The notes: generated from the letters alone by a model not told the origin. Counted from the first letter of the stretch, positions 48,001-61,009 are shown. The stretch: 64,000 nucleotides of DNA from Brachionus manjavacas (GCA_019054805.1 JAHQIY010000017.1:1798001-1862000); one strand, 5' to 3'. A program made the numbers and translations.

Positions 48001-51000
48001 ATCAATTTCTATAAAAAACAGAATTACCATTTTGGGGGGAATACTTAATAGATTTATAAAATCTTTTGAAGCCAAATGATAAAAACTGCAAGGCAATTTA
48101 ATGAAATATTCTCAATAAATATGTTTAATATTCAAATTGTAATATTGTCTGCCTAAAATGGCTAAATCTGTTTTCTGTTAGCTTTTTTTCTGGGAAGAAG
48201 AAGTTCTCATTTCTGTTTAACTTGCCAACAGCAATTTTTATTAAAAAAAATTAAGATGTTTAAAAAACATGTTTTTTTTTATAATTTTGCGCTTTTGAAA
48301 TTTTGATCAAAAATTTACTGAAAAATTAATTTTTTCCTTGCTAAAAAAAGGTAACTTGAGCTAGATGATAAAAAATAGTAAATAAAAAGAGGAATATAGA
48401 AATTATTATTAAAAAAAAATTCTCAATATTCATTACCGACACTTATGCTTCTATTGTGCAAAAATTTAAAGCTATTCTAGTTCAGTAATGTTTGGTGATC
48501 GGTGAACTTAAAAAAACGTATTTGTATTTAAACACTTTTTCTAAACTTTTAAATCAACTTCGATCATAAATTTGAATAAATTGGAAAAACCAGCAATCAA
48601 AAACAAAAAAAAGTTTAAAAAATTAATTTTATTTTTATCGAGCCTATTTGCTTACCATAAAAGACTGAATCATAACACCAACAGCTGATTGAACCATCAT
48701 AACAACAATCGCTTCGGGACACTTTTCAGTAGTGAACCGAACTCCATAGCCTATAGTTTGCTGAGTTTCGATTGAGAAAAGAATAGCACCAGCTAGTCCA
48801 TTTATACCGGATATACACACAGTTTTGTTCTGTATCTTACCTTCCATATCACCATGCATATATGATATCATATACCACATGAATGCAAAAAATGACCAAC
48901 TTATAAAAAAGCCCAATGAAAATACCAAAATGTTGTATCTCCATTTGAGATCGATGAGAGTGGTGAATATATCAGTGAGATAGCGACGCCGTCGTTTATC
49001 TATATTACAGCGGGAAATGTTTATATTGCCATTTTTAAAAAAAAGCCTTTTTTGGTGCTGTTTTTTGCTGCCAGGAGTGCGTTTACCAGAGCCCTTGACG
49101 CCTTCATTGCCGCAGTTTTTCAAGTAGCCATTGGCCAAACCATTCGTGTTGCTGCTGCCCATTATGCGCATCGCCTTGGAGCCTTTGGTCATTGTTTTGT
49201 GCAAAACCTTAATTGGTACTTGAGATGTGTTTGAAAATTGCCGATTCATTAGCGAAGGCGAGTAGCTAGACGTCAAGCCAGTGTTTGTGGTCGAAGAGGT
49301 AAATGAGGAGCTTAAGCCAAGCTCCGGACTTAGGGTCAGTCTATCACTGGCATCCAACGCCTTTGCATACTCGCCCAACACCAATGAGCCTTGCTGGTCT
49401 TTTCTTGGACTGTCTATTTTGCTGGTTTCGTCAAGAAACGATACAGATTGACGCGTTTGATTTTGTAGTCCCATATCAAGCAAGTTGGCTGCATCGATAT
49501 TATTCAATAGTTTGCTATTCGGGTTGGAGAGAATTGTCTTTAATGGCAAATTAAGAGATTTAGGTGTTAGTGGTTCGTTTGGTTCAATTTTTTGAACTTT
49601 CATCTCTAGACCTTGTGGTACTATTACCTGTGGTACCAGCGGAGTTGTTGGACTCAAATTTTCCGCATTTTTTGAAATATCGTTTATTATGATGCTTATC
49701 GGCTGATTTACTTTAATAAATTAATTTATTATTAATGTAAAATTTTTATTAGGCATTTTTTTATCTATTAGTATTGTATAATTAAAACATGAATTTTATT
49801 TTGGCATAAAATATTTACACTCAAGACTAATAAATGGAGGAAAAAAGCCTTTTAATTAAAAATTCATTAAATAAAAAAATCGTAAAAAATTTCAAAATTC
49901 AAAAAAAAGAAAAGCGTCACATTCTAAAATTTATCAAGTTAATATTTTCATAAAGAAATTTTTTTTTAATTTTATTTCTTGTTTGTTTATTCTTTTCAAA
50001 TATTAAGCAAAATTTGAAAAAAATCTTTATTTTTTTAATATAGATTTATCAACATTATCTCTTGAAAATTGATTAAAATTTTTCGGAATAAAATTGGAAA
50101 TGTGTAAATTTTAATTAATCTTGCATGCTCCAAGGACCAGGCGTTCAAAGGTGTCCAAATTTTTTTTTTATTAACTGACGAATTTAATCATCCTAGACAA
50201 AGGATGCACAAGTTACCAGCTAAATTTCACAGGGTTTTTTGATCTTTCTCTTTTTTCATATTTCTACATTATTTAATGACTCATAAATATGAATTGAATA
50301 AAATAGCATAAATCATTAAAAGCTTTTTCTTGAATATCAAATTTCAACTCAAAAATATAAAAATGGTAGATCGTCTCTAGTACTGGTAGGCGTTCTCATA
50401 ATACCGGTCCATATTTTAAAATTATATTTGAAAAAAAAAATTTAAATTTTTTTTTATTTCCTCGGAAATATTGTCTCTCAGAATACATTTAAAAAAATAA
50501 AGACAAAAATGCATTTTTTTGATTTAAAATAGCGGTCTATCTCCTTGACTGTTTCAAAATGGACCGGTTTTGAGACCTAACTATGAACAGTTTAAAATTA
50601 CAATTTTTTTCTTGAATCCATTAAATTTCTTTGCTTTAAGAGTTAATAAAATGAATTCATCTATTAAACTAACTTTAATATCTTTAGCTATCAAATAAAC
50701 TTTAATAAAAAAATTTAGTTTTATTTAAAAATTTTATTCTTAAATTTTAGATAATTAATCATTTTAATTTTAAAAATAGGGTGTACTTAAAATCTTTGAT
50801 TTTTGCTATTCTAGTTATTTTACTTAGAAAAAAATGTTTTTCAAACATTTCTGCTTTTCTTTTATTTGTCTTTTTCCTCACCACATATTTACTCATATCA
50901 ATAAAATAATTCAAGCGAAAGTAAATATTTTTTAATCCGCCTTTAAATCTAATTATAAAAGGTGATTTCATAAAAATTTCAATTAATTGAAAAAAAACTC

Positions 51001-54000
51001 ACTAATCATTTCGATTAATTAATATTTATTTAAAATTTCATTTATTTTAAAGCTGATTTTAAAAACTTGTTAGATATTTTAAATAAAGAAAAAAGGTAAG
51101 TCAAAAATAATCTTTGAGTAAAAAAGAAATTACAATTGTCTATCTAAATTATTTTTCTCAGATAAACTTAAAGTGACAAAATACTCAAATAAATAAAGAT
51201 TTTTTTCAAAATTAAAAAAAAACAATGCTAGAAAAAAATGCTTATTTAAGAAGCAGCCGAATAATGAATATTAAAAATTATAATTTTATTCAAGTACTTA
51301 CAAAATCTGTTTTATCTAATTTAAATTTATCTCCAAGAAACAATTAACTCAGTTGTTTTTATTGTGTGCGAGAAAGAAAAAATTAGATAAGCACTTGGAG
51401 CGAGGGATATCTATGCATTTTTCTTAATCGGAAATTTTCACTTCTTTTCCTTATACGGATTCAAATAAATTTAATAAAAAAAAAACAATTTCTTATTGGT
51501 ATTTATCAAAAATTAGATTTTTATCTAGCATAAATGTTTACGCAAATTTTGTCATTAAAATAAATATTGATTTTGAGAACTAGTAAAAATTTAAATATTT
51601 TAACTTTTAGATAAATGCCTTAGTATGATTACTTGTATTGGGTTAATAATTAAGGAAGATTTCGTTCTTTTGACTTATTTATTTTTTTAATTATTTTCTA
51701 TTATTTAAAAAATTTATGTAACCAGACAGAATTTTATTTAATTATTTGTTGTATTAGTATTTATGCTTTAAAATTTGTAATTATGTATTTGGAATTTTTT
51801 TTTTGATCTAGAAAAAAAAAAAAAAATTTTAAACTCAATTTATAAAATGAAAAATTTTCATTGATTTTAAAATTAAAAAAGTATGAATGTTATATTTATG
51901 AATAATCAAATATTCAATTTTTTCATCATTTAAAATATTCCAATATAACCTTAAAGATGACTTAAAGTTAAATACATTACCACCAAGTATACACTTCATA
52001 TTATTCTAGTAATGCTATAAAAATATAGATTTTCAGTGAAATCGTTTTGTGTAAAAATATATTTATTTAACACCCTTAATTAGAAATATTCCTTTTTTAA
52101 AACAAAAAAATAGCTAAAAATTCTAGAAAATTGTAAAGAAAATTTTTTTGGGTAGTCTCATAACAAGCCTTGCTTATCTTATGAAAATAAAAAACTAGAT
52201 AGCATATTTTTTGATATATCTATTAAATGGGTCTCCGCAACCAAAAAACGGTACTAGGAGACTACGATTCATCGAAATTGGTTTATATGAATCAAAATTT
52301 TATTTTTAGATAGACTAAGAATCCTTAGATCCTGGGGTAAACAATCTTTACAAATATTTTAAAAGTTCGACTCAAGCTAGTATTAGCAATTTACTTTTAA
52401 TGAGGTTTTTCTTAAACAAAAAGTTGTATAATCTTAAAAAGAGGGCTCTGTAAATTTTAGAAAGAATATCTTTTTGGCAACATAAAAGTATTAATTTATT
52501 TTTTTTGGAGACTAAATTTAGTTTTCTAATTATTATAAGCTGATACATTTAATATTTCATCTTAGCCCAGCTTCTGTAAATAAAATGTAACAAATGGTCA
52601 AAAATGGTTGTAATAAGAAAAAAGGTTGTGATCTAATTGAAAATTTAACAGTTAATGTGAAATTTTATCTAATTTTCAAAAAATATTTTTTGGTTGGCAT
52701 GTTCTAGACCCACGAGTGACCCATGCTCTAAGGCCTTCTTGTCCTCAGTGGTAATGGAACTTCAAAAGCTAGTCCGTTTTGTAGAGAATTTTATCCTGAT
52801 TTGTTTTAATGTTGTTGGAAGACTCTCAATCATTGAATAACATGAATCTATCAAATTTTCACTAAAAAATAAAAGTTTTTATTCAAAAATCGTCAAAAGT
52901 CAAAAGACTTTTTAAATTTTTCGAAGACTTTTTAAAAGACTTAAAAGTCAAAAGTTAATTTTTTTTAAGTCCAAGTTAAAGTTTGACTTGACTTTTGACC
53001 AACTCTTCTTATATTAGATTTAATAATTGTGCAAAATCTAGAGTCAATATAAAAACTTGATCAAAAGATATTTATTATGAAAAATTAAGCAGTCGAAACA
53101 GGTCTCCCTTTTTTGATGGAAAAGGTTTAGACATTTTTCAATACAGCTTGTACAAAAATTATCAGAAAAAATAATTAAAAGCCTATTTTGATCAGGATAG
53201 AATTCTCTATTAAGCGGTAAATCGAAATAGTAATTTAATTTTAATAACTGATGCCACCAAGTCCGGTTAAGGTTTTGGTCAATTCTGAGGATTGAACATG
53301 CAAACAAAAAATAATTTAAAAAAAGATAATTATTTATTAAAACAAGATAAACTTTTGTAAATCGTATCAAATTTCCAAAATGTCATGTATTTTTAATCAC
53401 GATTTTGTATTTTATTGAAATTTCGGGCTACCATTTTTAGGCACCCGTTGATTTACCAACTTTTTTGTGTGTGCATTGTTTTAAATTTTTTCCGATGCTG
53501 AATTAAGAAAACACATTAAATGATACAATTTACACAACCAATTTTAATCTTTTGGAAAGAAAAATTATTTAATATTTTAAGTTTTTTTATTCTTATTTTT
53601 TGCACTCAAGTTCACAATTCCCGAAAGAAAGCTGTTTCTTAAGAAAAAAAGAAGAAATCAAATGTAGCAGATGTCGTAAAAAAAGGTCAATTTAATTTTT
53701 TAGTCTAAAATGATAGTAAAAATTTCAGAAAATACAAAATTTAAAGTTTTTGGCCAAAAAAATACATTCTCTTGATGAAAATATTCATCGATTAGTGTAA
53801 AATAGATCAATTTCAAACAAAAAATAAAAAATTGATTAAAAAAATACTAAAATTTTCAATAAAGTAAAAACTGATTCAAATTTTTTTCTAATATAAAAGT
53901 TAAATTGAAAAAAGAAAAAGCTTACATTTGAATTTGTTGTTGCGTGGTTTCCCAAGGTGTATCTGAGAGCTGGAGGTGTTCGGGTTCGAATAGGAAAGAG

Positions 54001-54553
54001 TCTTGAGAGATGGTTTGGAACAAGAGCACGTATTCAACTTGGATTGTTCTACTGAATCTTGATTCGAAGTGCTTGTGTCCGAGTCCGAATCGGACTCTTC
54101 CACCGCTTTGCAAACAGAATCTTTTTTGGCTACTTTATTTAGATCCAGTTCATCTATAGTCGAAAGGGCTTCATTGCCTAAATTTTCATCATACTGGTCC
54201 ATTTCTTCATCATCGCTCGATTCGATCAGATCCAACTTATTGTTCACAATTATGTTAGCTTCTAGATCAATTGGTTTGAACTGTTTTCTGGCGCTCATTT
54301 GCGGCGATGGTGATCTGGACAAGTTTAGCGGCTTTGACAAAACATTGAGAGTCGAATTTTTGATTGTGTTTAAAAAATGTGCCGGATTAGCCGGATTTCT
54401 CTTGTTCAAGCTTAAGCTCGAGTTTTTGTGCTTTTTGCTCGATATGGACATCAGCGACGAGGACATTTGGGACACAGAGCTGGTCGACTGGTTGTCGGTG
54501 CTCGGCCCGTTCAGCAGTTTGGAACTTTCTTTCTTGTTTGTTTCACAGCTCAT
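45016..54553 (-). CDS. Inward-rectifier potassium channel (Kir) with long N-terminal extension
   Basis: Exons 54553-53926, 49710-48656 and 45735-45016 join with matching phases (628 + 1055 + 720 nt) to 800 residues; Kir channels are usually 380-450. Core: [20 protein letters not shown] slide helix, M1 ([20 protein letters not shown], from ~467), pore ETQQTIGYG (filter ~528-532), M2 ending [18 protein letters not shown], and the cytoplasmic domain with [52 protein letters not shown] and LWGHRF. The M2 rectification-controller site (Asp172 of Kir2.1) is Gln, so weak rectification is expected. The PKKR patch downstream of M2 fits PIP2 binding. The first ~465 residues are Ser/Asn-rich and acidic with no domain I recognise. 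The link of exon 1 to exon 2 across a 4.2-kb intron rests on frame fit (acceptor TTAAAG at 49711) and is less certain than the rest. Confidence 0.88.
45736..48655. other. 2.9-kb Kir intron within M2
   Basis: Interrupts the second membrane helix between QSFM and [11 protein letters not shown]-richer island at 47150-47205 (GGGGAGGACCTAAGGCAGCT, then TTTCGGCACTTGG) looks like a short retroelement tail. Otherwise A/T sequence with no ORF. Confidence 0.6.
49711..53925. other. 4.2-kb Kir intron between N-terminal extension and core exon
   Basis: Contains a MITE-like inverted pair (50376-50590), GC-richer segments at 52140-52330 and 52700-52800 of unknown origin, a short tandem stretch of AAAAGTCAAAAGACTTTTTA-type words at 52890-53000, and an unassigned 108-codon minus-strand frame (53044-53370, Cys- and Asn-rich). 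No conserved domain seen. Confidence 0.5.
50376..50590. mobile_element. MITE-like element with imperfect inverted ends
   Basis: Left arm GTTCTCATAATACCGGTCCA around 50392-50420 and right arm TTTCAAAATGGACCGGTTTT then GAGACC around 50552-50577. ACCGGTCCAT (50403-50412) and ATGGACCGGT (50559-50568) are perfect complements, and flanking TTCTCA/TGAGA also pair. The interior is ~150 bp of A/T DNA with no ORF. Confidence 0.5.
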
Positions 54554-57500
54554 TTTAGTTGCACAATGCTGCCATTTATATCTAAATGGGCAAATCACAG
54601 TGTTTATGGCTCGGTGTTAAATTAATTTCTGAGCAAACAATAGGCAAACTTTTACATAAAATTAAACTCAAGGAAGAGGAATGAAAATTCCGTCAACAAA
54701 AATTTTCTGTCAAAAAATAGCGAAATTAGATGCCAAAATCTATTGCTATATTCTTTTGTGACTAACGAAAAGAAACAAAAATTTTCATTATTATAACACA
54801 TAAATCAAGAATTAAATGTATGTATTTTTTTTTAAATTTAAATTCCAAATTATTGATTATTTTGAGTGGATTCAATTTGGCTTCTATTATTTGAGTGAAT
54901 TTTTTCCAACTTGGCTTTAAGTAGTGTCGCATTTTATCTAGACACTTTTTCAGTGCTAAAGCGACCATAAATCTAACTTAAATCAACAAAAATTAAACAA
55001 ACTTTGATTGATTGCACTAGGCCTGGAAAACAGAAATTTGCTGCACCGGGAGAACCATTTAAGAAATTCTAAATAAGAATATTAACTTTTAAAATTTGTT
55101 TCTTATTCTAAAGGAATTAAAATTTAATCTTCTAAAATGCATTTTTTTTTATTGAATAAATAAAATTTATCTCCCAAATTTTTTTCATATTTTAAATGAA
55201 TTAAAATTTAACTTTTCTCTCTACAAGACTCGTATTTTGTTATATAAGTTTCATCTGAAATTCCAATTAACTTAAGAAAATATTTTTCCAACAAACAATA
55301 TAAAATGTAACATTAACGAATACAAATATCAATTTTTTTTGAAACTTAATGCCAAATAAAAAAAAAATAGATTGATTAAATGAAATAACGATTGCATGAA
55401 TAAAAGGGAAATAAAATGTTATTTTCAGAACGCCAAGTTAGGCTAACATGAAACAAACAGTTTTTGAAAATTAAGAAAAATAAAAAAAAGTTACATTAAA
55501 TCGGTGCGATCCACATTCATTTTAAAAGTCATCATGTAAGCATTTTTAAACACATCAAAACGAGTTAATTTAAAACAAATCATGCTGGATTAATTGAATT
55601 TCCAAAGCAACAAATATTGCTTAATTTCATAATAAATTAATTAATTTAATAACAAAAATAACAGATATTCATAGGCAAACAAAAAGTTTCAAATTTTTTT
55701 GCAACCCTTGTTATTTTAAGCTATAAAGCCGAGGCTTATCTAGCTCGAGGATTTGTTTACCCTAAGTATTAAACAATTTTTATTTAATTTCTGTTTTGCA
55801 TCATATGCAGCTGGTAATTGAGCAGATTCTGTCGAGCCTCATTCAGAGTATTATGTGACAAAATTAAATGCATTCAATCAATCAATCTAAATTGTCAAAA
55901 TTTATTATGTATTTAAATTTATTAGAGCGCCCTTATCAAAGCTAAAAGAGATTTTAACCTTTTTAAAACCAAATCGATCAATTAATTTATTTGAAAAGAT
56001 AAAAAAATTTTCTAAAAATGCTTCTCGTAGGTCTTTGAATTGCAGAATTATTGATTATTAAACTCTTAGAAGTTAAAAGACTTGAAATATGAGACAAGTC
56101 GAAAAATTTGAATTAAAAAATTCTGTTATCTAATTTTGCTTATTTGATTTTTCATCTAAATTTAATAATTTTAAAAGTCATTATTTTAATTTAAATTAAA
56201 AAAAATCGATTAAATAAAAAATATTTTTTCTTAAATTTAAACAAAAAACAGTTCAGTCGAAACCCTTTAGATTAAAATTTAAATTAATTTTTTCCTAATA
56301 CGAACTGAATCGTGGAATAAACTTATTTTTTTGGTTAAGTAATTAAAAATCAGACATGAAAAATTGATGTTTGCTGATGATATTTTAGTTTTTTGATATA
56401 AAAAAAAATTATTTGATTTTTATCATTTAATTAAATTTGCAAGGAAATTTTTATCTCAAACCCATATTAAACTCTAATGAAGGCTATAAAAATATCTATA
56501 TCTCTTAATGCAATTGGCATTTAAATGCTAAAACAATCATTTCCTCATGACGGAAAAAATTGTTTGTTTTCTTCTCTTTTTTTTGATAAATTATTTCATA
56601 AGCATGGGATAACTATAATTTTGCCATATCCGACTTAAACAAACACTCGTGATTTAAAGTAATTGAAAAGAATGGTATATCTGGTAATTGGTTAAATTCA
56701 GCTTGCAATTTATTTCCTAAAAGCAATTAAACTAAAATAGATCTAGCTTAAAAAGTAGTTTTTGATTGACGTAGGGATCTCACGAGTCCTATCTGACTCA
56801 AATGATTACCTCAGGTTACATTTGGAGAAAAGAAAGCTCAAAAACAAAATAAATAGTATCGATCGTTTAAGATATTTAATCTGCAGAATTAACAAAAAAA
56901 GATAAAGCCATAAAGTTATTTATAATTAAGAAAAAATTTTATTATTTCTGATGGATTTTCATTATGACATGATAGAGCGCACTTCCCTCAATTTTGACCA
57001 TCGACTAGACAAAACAAATATTTCTTAATTCTCTCTAGCTTGTTTACAATTTAATTGAATTCGACTGAGATATGCTTTTTTTAAATTCTTGTGAGGATAA
57101 ATCAATTAGTTCAGAAACTCGCTCTTAATTATTTATTAAAAATAAGCTTGTTTATTAGAGTGTTGTTTAACTACAGTCTAAATGGAAAATTATGAATCCA
57201 TGATTTGAAAATATTTTTGAAAAATCACAAGATAAATAGTTTTTTATTTATTTAACAATTATTTATATAGAAATTTTGTTGGCAGCCATTTTTTTAGAAA
57301 TAATTAAAATTCATTTATGAAACTTAATTTTTGGCAGCAGTCTAACATATCCTTTTAATTGTTGCTTCAATTTTTAAATTTAAAAAAAAATAAAAAATAA
57401 TTTTTTATTTAGAAATCATTTCCTGTAAAATTAATTTTAACAGTTTTATTCAATTTCTTTCTGATCTCGGTTATTTATGAAAATTAAATTGCTTAGAAAA

Positions 57501-57619
57501 TTCTCTTCTAAAAACCTGAACTGAGCTCCGATTTGAAAGCCAAAAATTAAACAAAAAAAACAACTGCAAAACTGATGAAATAATTTATTAAAGATAACAT
57601 GAAAAATTTGCAAATAAAA
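54554..57619. other. Intergenic, 3 kb
   Basis: Upstream of the Kir gene and downstream of CEP20 (both minus strand). A minus-strand frame at 54762-54968 (ALKKCLDKMRHYLKPSWKKF) has an ordinary amino acid mix and may be a small gene or leader exon, but I cannot place it. Several GC-richer segments (55420-55520, 55800-55850, 56760-56830) are unassigned. No RNA gene recognised. Confidence 0.45.
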
Positions 57620-58259
57620 TCATTCTAAGTGTTCTTGATTATATTTATAAATATTAATATTTTTGTTAATAGCATCGGTATTTTTGCTTTTAGTTGGAAA
57701 ATAGACATTTTTCTGTACATGTACCTCTTCATCATCTTCTTTTAGAGGATCCTTGTTCAACATATTCCACAAGACCGAATAAATCAACGGTCTGACAAAA
57801 ATAAAAAATGGTGAAGCTTATTTTGAGAATTTAATTCAAACAAAAGCTTACACTTGTTTTGTGGTGTTATTTTCCCTAATATGAAGCTCAGCAGCCATTA
57901 TCTCTCTGTTAAGCGGCATTGAAGGCTGGTTGCTCTCTGTAAACAAAAAAAATTAGGCAAAAATTCCAATTAAATGTTTAAATTACCTTTTAAAAAAACA
58001 GATTTTGAATACCGATAGTGATTAAATTCCATGTATTCTCTTATAAGCTCGTTTATTAGCAAATTTTCCTGTGACACCATTGGTTTTTCCAAGGTGTTGT
58101 CCTCAAGGACGGAAAAAATTTCCGCTCTTAGCTTGGCTTTGACATTGTTTATTACACCTTTGTTGTCAAGTGCGTCCTTTAAAACTAAATGTGCGTCAAA
58201 TATCTAGTTTAACTAGACAAATTAAATTTACCATTTTTTAGATCAGTAAAAGAGGACAT
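57620..58259 (-). CDS. CEP20: CEP20/FOPNL, LisH-domain centrosome and cilium protein
   Basis: Four exons, 58259-58232, 58184-57987, 57936-57852 and 57791-57620, encode 160 residues (human 174). The start MSSFTDLKNVLKDALDNKGV matches the family N-terminus. The LisH motif is clear: ENLLINELIREYMEFNHYRY then SKSVFLKESNQPSMPLNREI. After it VPLIYSVLWNML parallels the IPLLYG..AHFL region. The C-terminal ~40 residues are charged and variable, as expected. Family members localise to centriolar satellites and the centrosome and support ciliogenesis, working with PCM1 and OFD1. The introns are 44-60 bp with good GT-AG ends. The upstream neighbour UBE3D ends only 83 bp away on the same strand, so the CEP20 promoter probably lies in or near the UBE3D 3' UTR. 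Confidence 0.92.
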
Positions 58260-58342
58260 TTTTTAAATAAAATTTTTATTCAAATTTTGGATTTTTATAG
58301 ATCACATTTGGTTGTCATAGAAACAAGAAGATGGACCAATTT

Positions 58343-59462
58343 TTAGTCCGAGATAATTGAAAAATAAAAATCATTTGATTTTCGTAGTGACTCGCATAGT
58401 TGGCTGTTCGATTCATTCAAAAAATTTACAAAATTATCAAATTGTTCTCTTGAAACCAAAATGTAGTTGACATTACAATCATTTTTTAGTCTTTTTATCT
58501 CATTGTAATCCTGTTCTTTAGCTAATAATTTAAATAAACACTTTTTAACAGAGCTAAAATTTAATTTAATCTCAGAGTTAAGGTCTGCCAATTTAAAGTG
58601 TTTAAACAGAGCTTGATCGTTCAAGATCCAAAAAAAAAGAGCTTTGGAACTCTTCCTTGATTCGAGTAGATATTTTCCCTGAGCAAGCTGTGACACCAAA
58701 TATGGTGTGTCGGAAATAAAGCACTCATTGAGGACCACATTGCTTTTCCAAATGTAAAAATCAGTTGAATTTTTTCTTCGATAACCAAAATTTGACAAAC
58801 ACTTAGAACAATTGAGATCCAAAGAGTCCTGTTTGACTGATTCCGCATTTAGATGATTTGAATTAAGAACAAGTAAAGTTAAATTTCCCAAGATGGACTT
58901 TCTTAGCTGTTTGTTTTCTCGCATGGGATTCAAAGCACTGGTCAAATCTTGTTCGTGGCATTTGTTGTGATTGTGGTCATGTAGATGGCAAAAAAAGTTG
59001 TCTGCAAGCTCATCAAGATCGTTTTCAGGTAGTTTTAAATAATTGAAACAAGAAGAATCCTTAAGTATTTCTGCCCGACAAGTTAAGCATCTAATGCTGG
59101 TTATGAAGCTCAGTTCTCCACGAGTGGTGCCCGAATAGCTCGGCTTATTAATTAACTTGACCGAGCTTAGTCTGAAAATAGATTCGATTGATTCATTTTG
59201 TAAGTTCAATTTGATTTCCTTCAAATTGATCGGATTATACTCAAATGCATTCAGATTAATTTTTATGCTTGCCTCATTGCTTGAGTTCAATGCCAGATTG
59301 AACCACTTTTCATCTATTGTGTAATTCCTATCAATATGTTAAAAGCTTTATTTAAAAAGGTTAATATTTTTGTTTAATTTACGAGATAAGGAGTCTTTCA
59401 GCGCAGAAAATTAGATTTAATTGATTTAGATTCTCCAAAAATTCGGCATAAAGGTTCATCAT
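58343..59462 (-). CDS. UBE3D: UBE3D-like E3 ubiquitin ligase (HECT_2 family)
   Basis: Two exons, 59462-59383 and 59327-58343, give 354 residues (human UBE3D 389). A second ATG follows directly, so the start could be 3 nt later. Recognisable parts: an N-terminal beta-rich region, IRCLTCRAEILKDSS (Cys-x2-Cys), NFFCHLHDHNH (the Cys-His box of this family), LNCSKCLSNFGY (second Cys-x2-Cys) and a C-terminal region ending SLRKSNDFYFSIISD. UBE3D has been described as a HECT-like ligase that binds cyclin B and UBE2C; that role is by family only. The Cys residues and the spacing of the blocks are the evidence for assignment, since overall conservation in this family is low. Good 55-bp intron with a split Ser codon. 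Confidence 0.8.
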
Positions 59463-60455
59463 TAAATCGATGATAAAAAATAATAGTTCTTTTCAATTTT
59501 TAGAAAAAAAATATTTTAATTAGATTTATTTAAAATTTAATTCTAATTTTGAAATTATTCTTGAGACAATAAAATTGACTTTAGGCCAAAATAATTAAAG
59601 TTTTTCTTTATTAAAAAAAATCTACAACATCAATGGATTTTATTGTTATTTATTAAAATATATTATTCACATTTTTGATTCTTAAATTCTCTGTTTAAAC
59701 TGAGTAAAAATAATTTTATCCGAAAATAAATCGAAATTCTATTTTAATTAATTTTCCGGATAAAAATCAGTTTTATTAAAATCAAATTTATTTTTGGCTT
59801 TAAATACTTTGTCTAAAAAATATTTATAACCAAACATCTGAAAAAAATTGATTTATGATACATCTTTCTTCGAATATTTAAATAAATTAAAGATTTTAAA
59901 AGGAAATTTTGATCTTAATTTGATGACTTGATCTCAATTAAATTAAGTAATAGTTCACCCAGTTTTCCCACTTAAGTCATTTTTAGTATATATACCTAGA
60001 TATTTTTCAAGAGAATTTAGAATATTTCGATATCGAAATAAAATTGAAATGTACCCAGTGAGATCGGAAATCAGTCACAAAATGTTTCTATTTTTTTTTC
60101 GAAAAACAAAATAAAAAAAAACTAGTCCTACTAAAACACTGACTCCCAGTTTTTAAAAATTTCCTGACTCCAATTTTTTTTGCAAAGCAAAAATATTTTT
60201 AAAAGAATTAATATATTATTTGGTTTGAATTTTTCTCTTTTTCTATAAAAATTAAATTAGTTTTTCTCCAAAACTTTTATTTTTTGTGAAAATTGAATAT
60301 TTTTATATTTTTAAAATCCTGATCTATTTTGAAAGAGAAAAAAATTGGAAAATTCAAAAAAAATTTGTTGAATGTTTTACGAATAATTTTTAAATAATGA
60401 ACCTTTGTCTTTAGATCATGTTTGATAGTAAAATTTATAAAACATATTTTCGAAG
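59463..60455. other. Spacer, no gene seen
   Basis: About 1 kb of A/T-rich DNA upstream of UBE3D. It should include the UBE3D promoter. No motif or ORF stands out. Confidence 0.5.
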
Positions 60456-60960
60456 TTAAGGGATAATTCTTGTCGCTCTTCTTTGGACCTTCTCGATTTC
60501 AAAAGCGTCTTTTTCAAGAAATGGACAGCCTAAACTAATGGCAAACTCTAAATGAAGTCTAACAAGTGCTGTGTAAAGCATTCTCAATTTATCAATGTTT
60601 AAGTTCCTGAAACTCTTAGCAATCATGCCCAAAATACGGTTTCCACGACTGGTGTAATATTTTACTTGGTTAACCCACTTCAAGTAATTTATTAATATTG
60701 TATAATTAAACAAAGGATTTTATGAGCCAACATGCATTACACCGAATTTTTCAATATTTAAATCCAAAGACCAAGTAAGTGACCAACTTGAAATAAAGTC
60801 TGTTTCTTTTTGAAGTACAAAATTGTCTTGTGAACTCTTTATTTCAGACAAATTTTAGTATCATCGGCATATTTCTCACAAAACGAGTCGATAGGTCATT
60901 TTTAAATATTAAGAATAAAAGTGGTCCTAATACTTAACCTTATATTATGGTCTAGAAATT
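60456..60960 (-). pseudogene. Non-LTR reverse-transcriptase pseudogene
   Basis: The minus strand reads a broken VLGPLLFLIF at ~60915, then EKYADDTKICLK with an intact YADD, QKETDFISSWSLTWSLDLNI, and after a stop WVNQVKYYTSRGNRILGMIA, MLYTALVRLHLEFAISLGCP and EIEKVQRRATRIIP, ending at 60456. This is jockey/CR1-like polymerase and thumb sequence in several frames with stops. It shares the VQRRAT block with the copies at 12908, 24400 and 32530 but is clearly diverged. Confidence 0.85.
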
Positions 60961-61009
60961 TTTTTTTATCTGACCGAAGTCGTAATTCCCAGAGAAATGT
61001 TGATATCTT

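Noticed and set aside
49052-49554. Plus-strand ORFs opposite the Kir exon
   Set aside because: Shadows of the minus-strand coding exon, which has clear Kir motifs.
54069-54620. 183-codon plus-strand ORF
   Set aside because: Antisense of the Ser-rich Kir N-terminal exon; Ser/Leu-rich by complementarity.
58260-58342. Trans-splice acceptor upstream of CEP20
   Set aside because: No AG dinucleotide on the coding strand in the gap, so no acceptor is available there.
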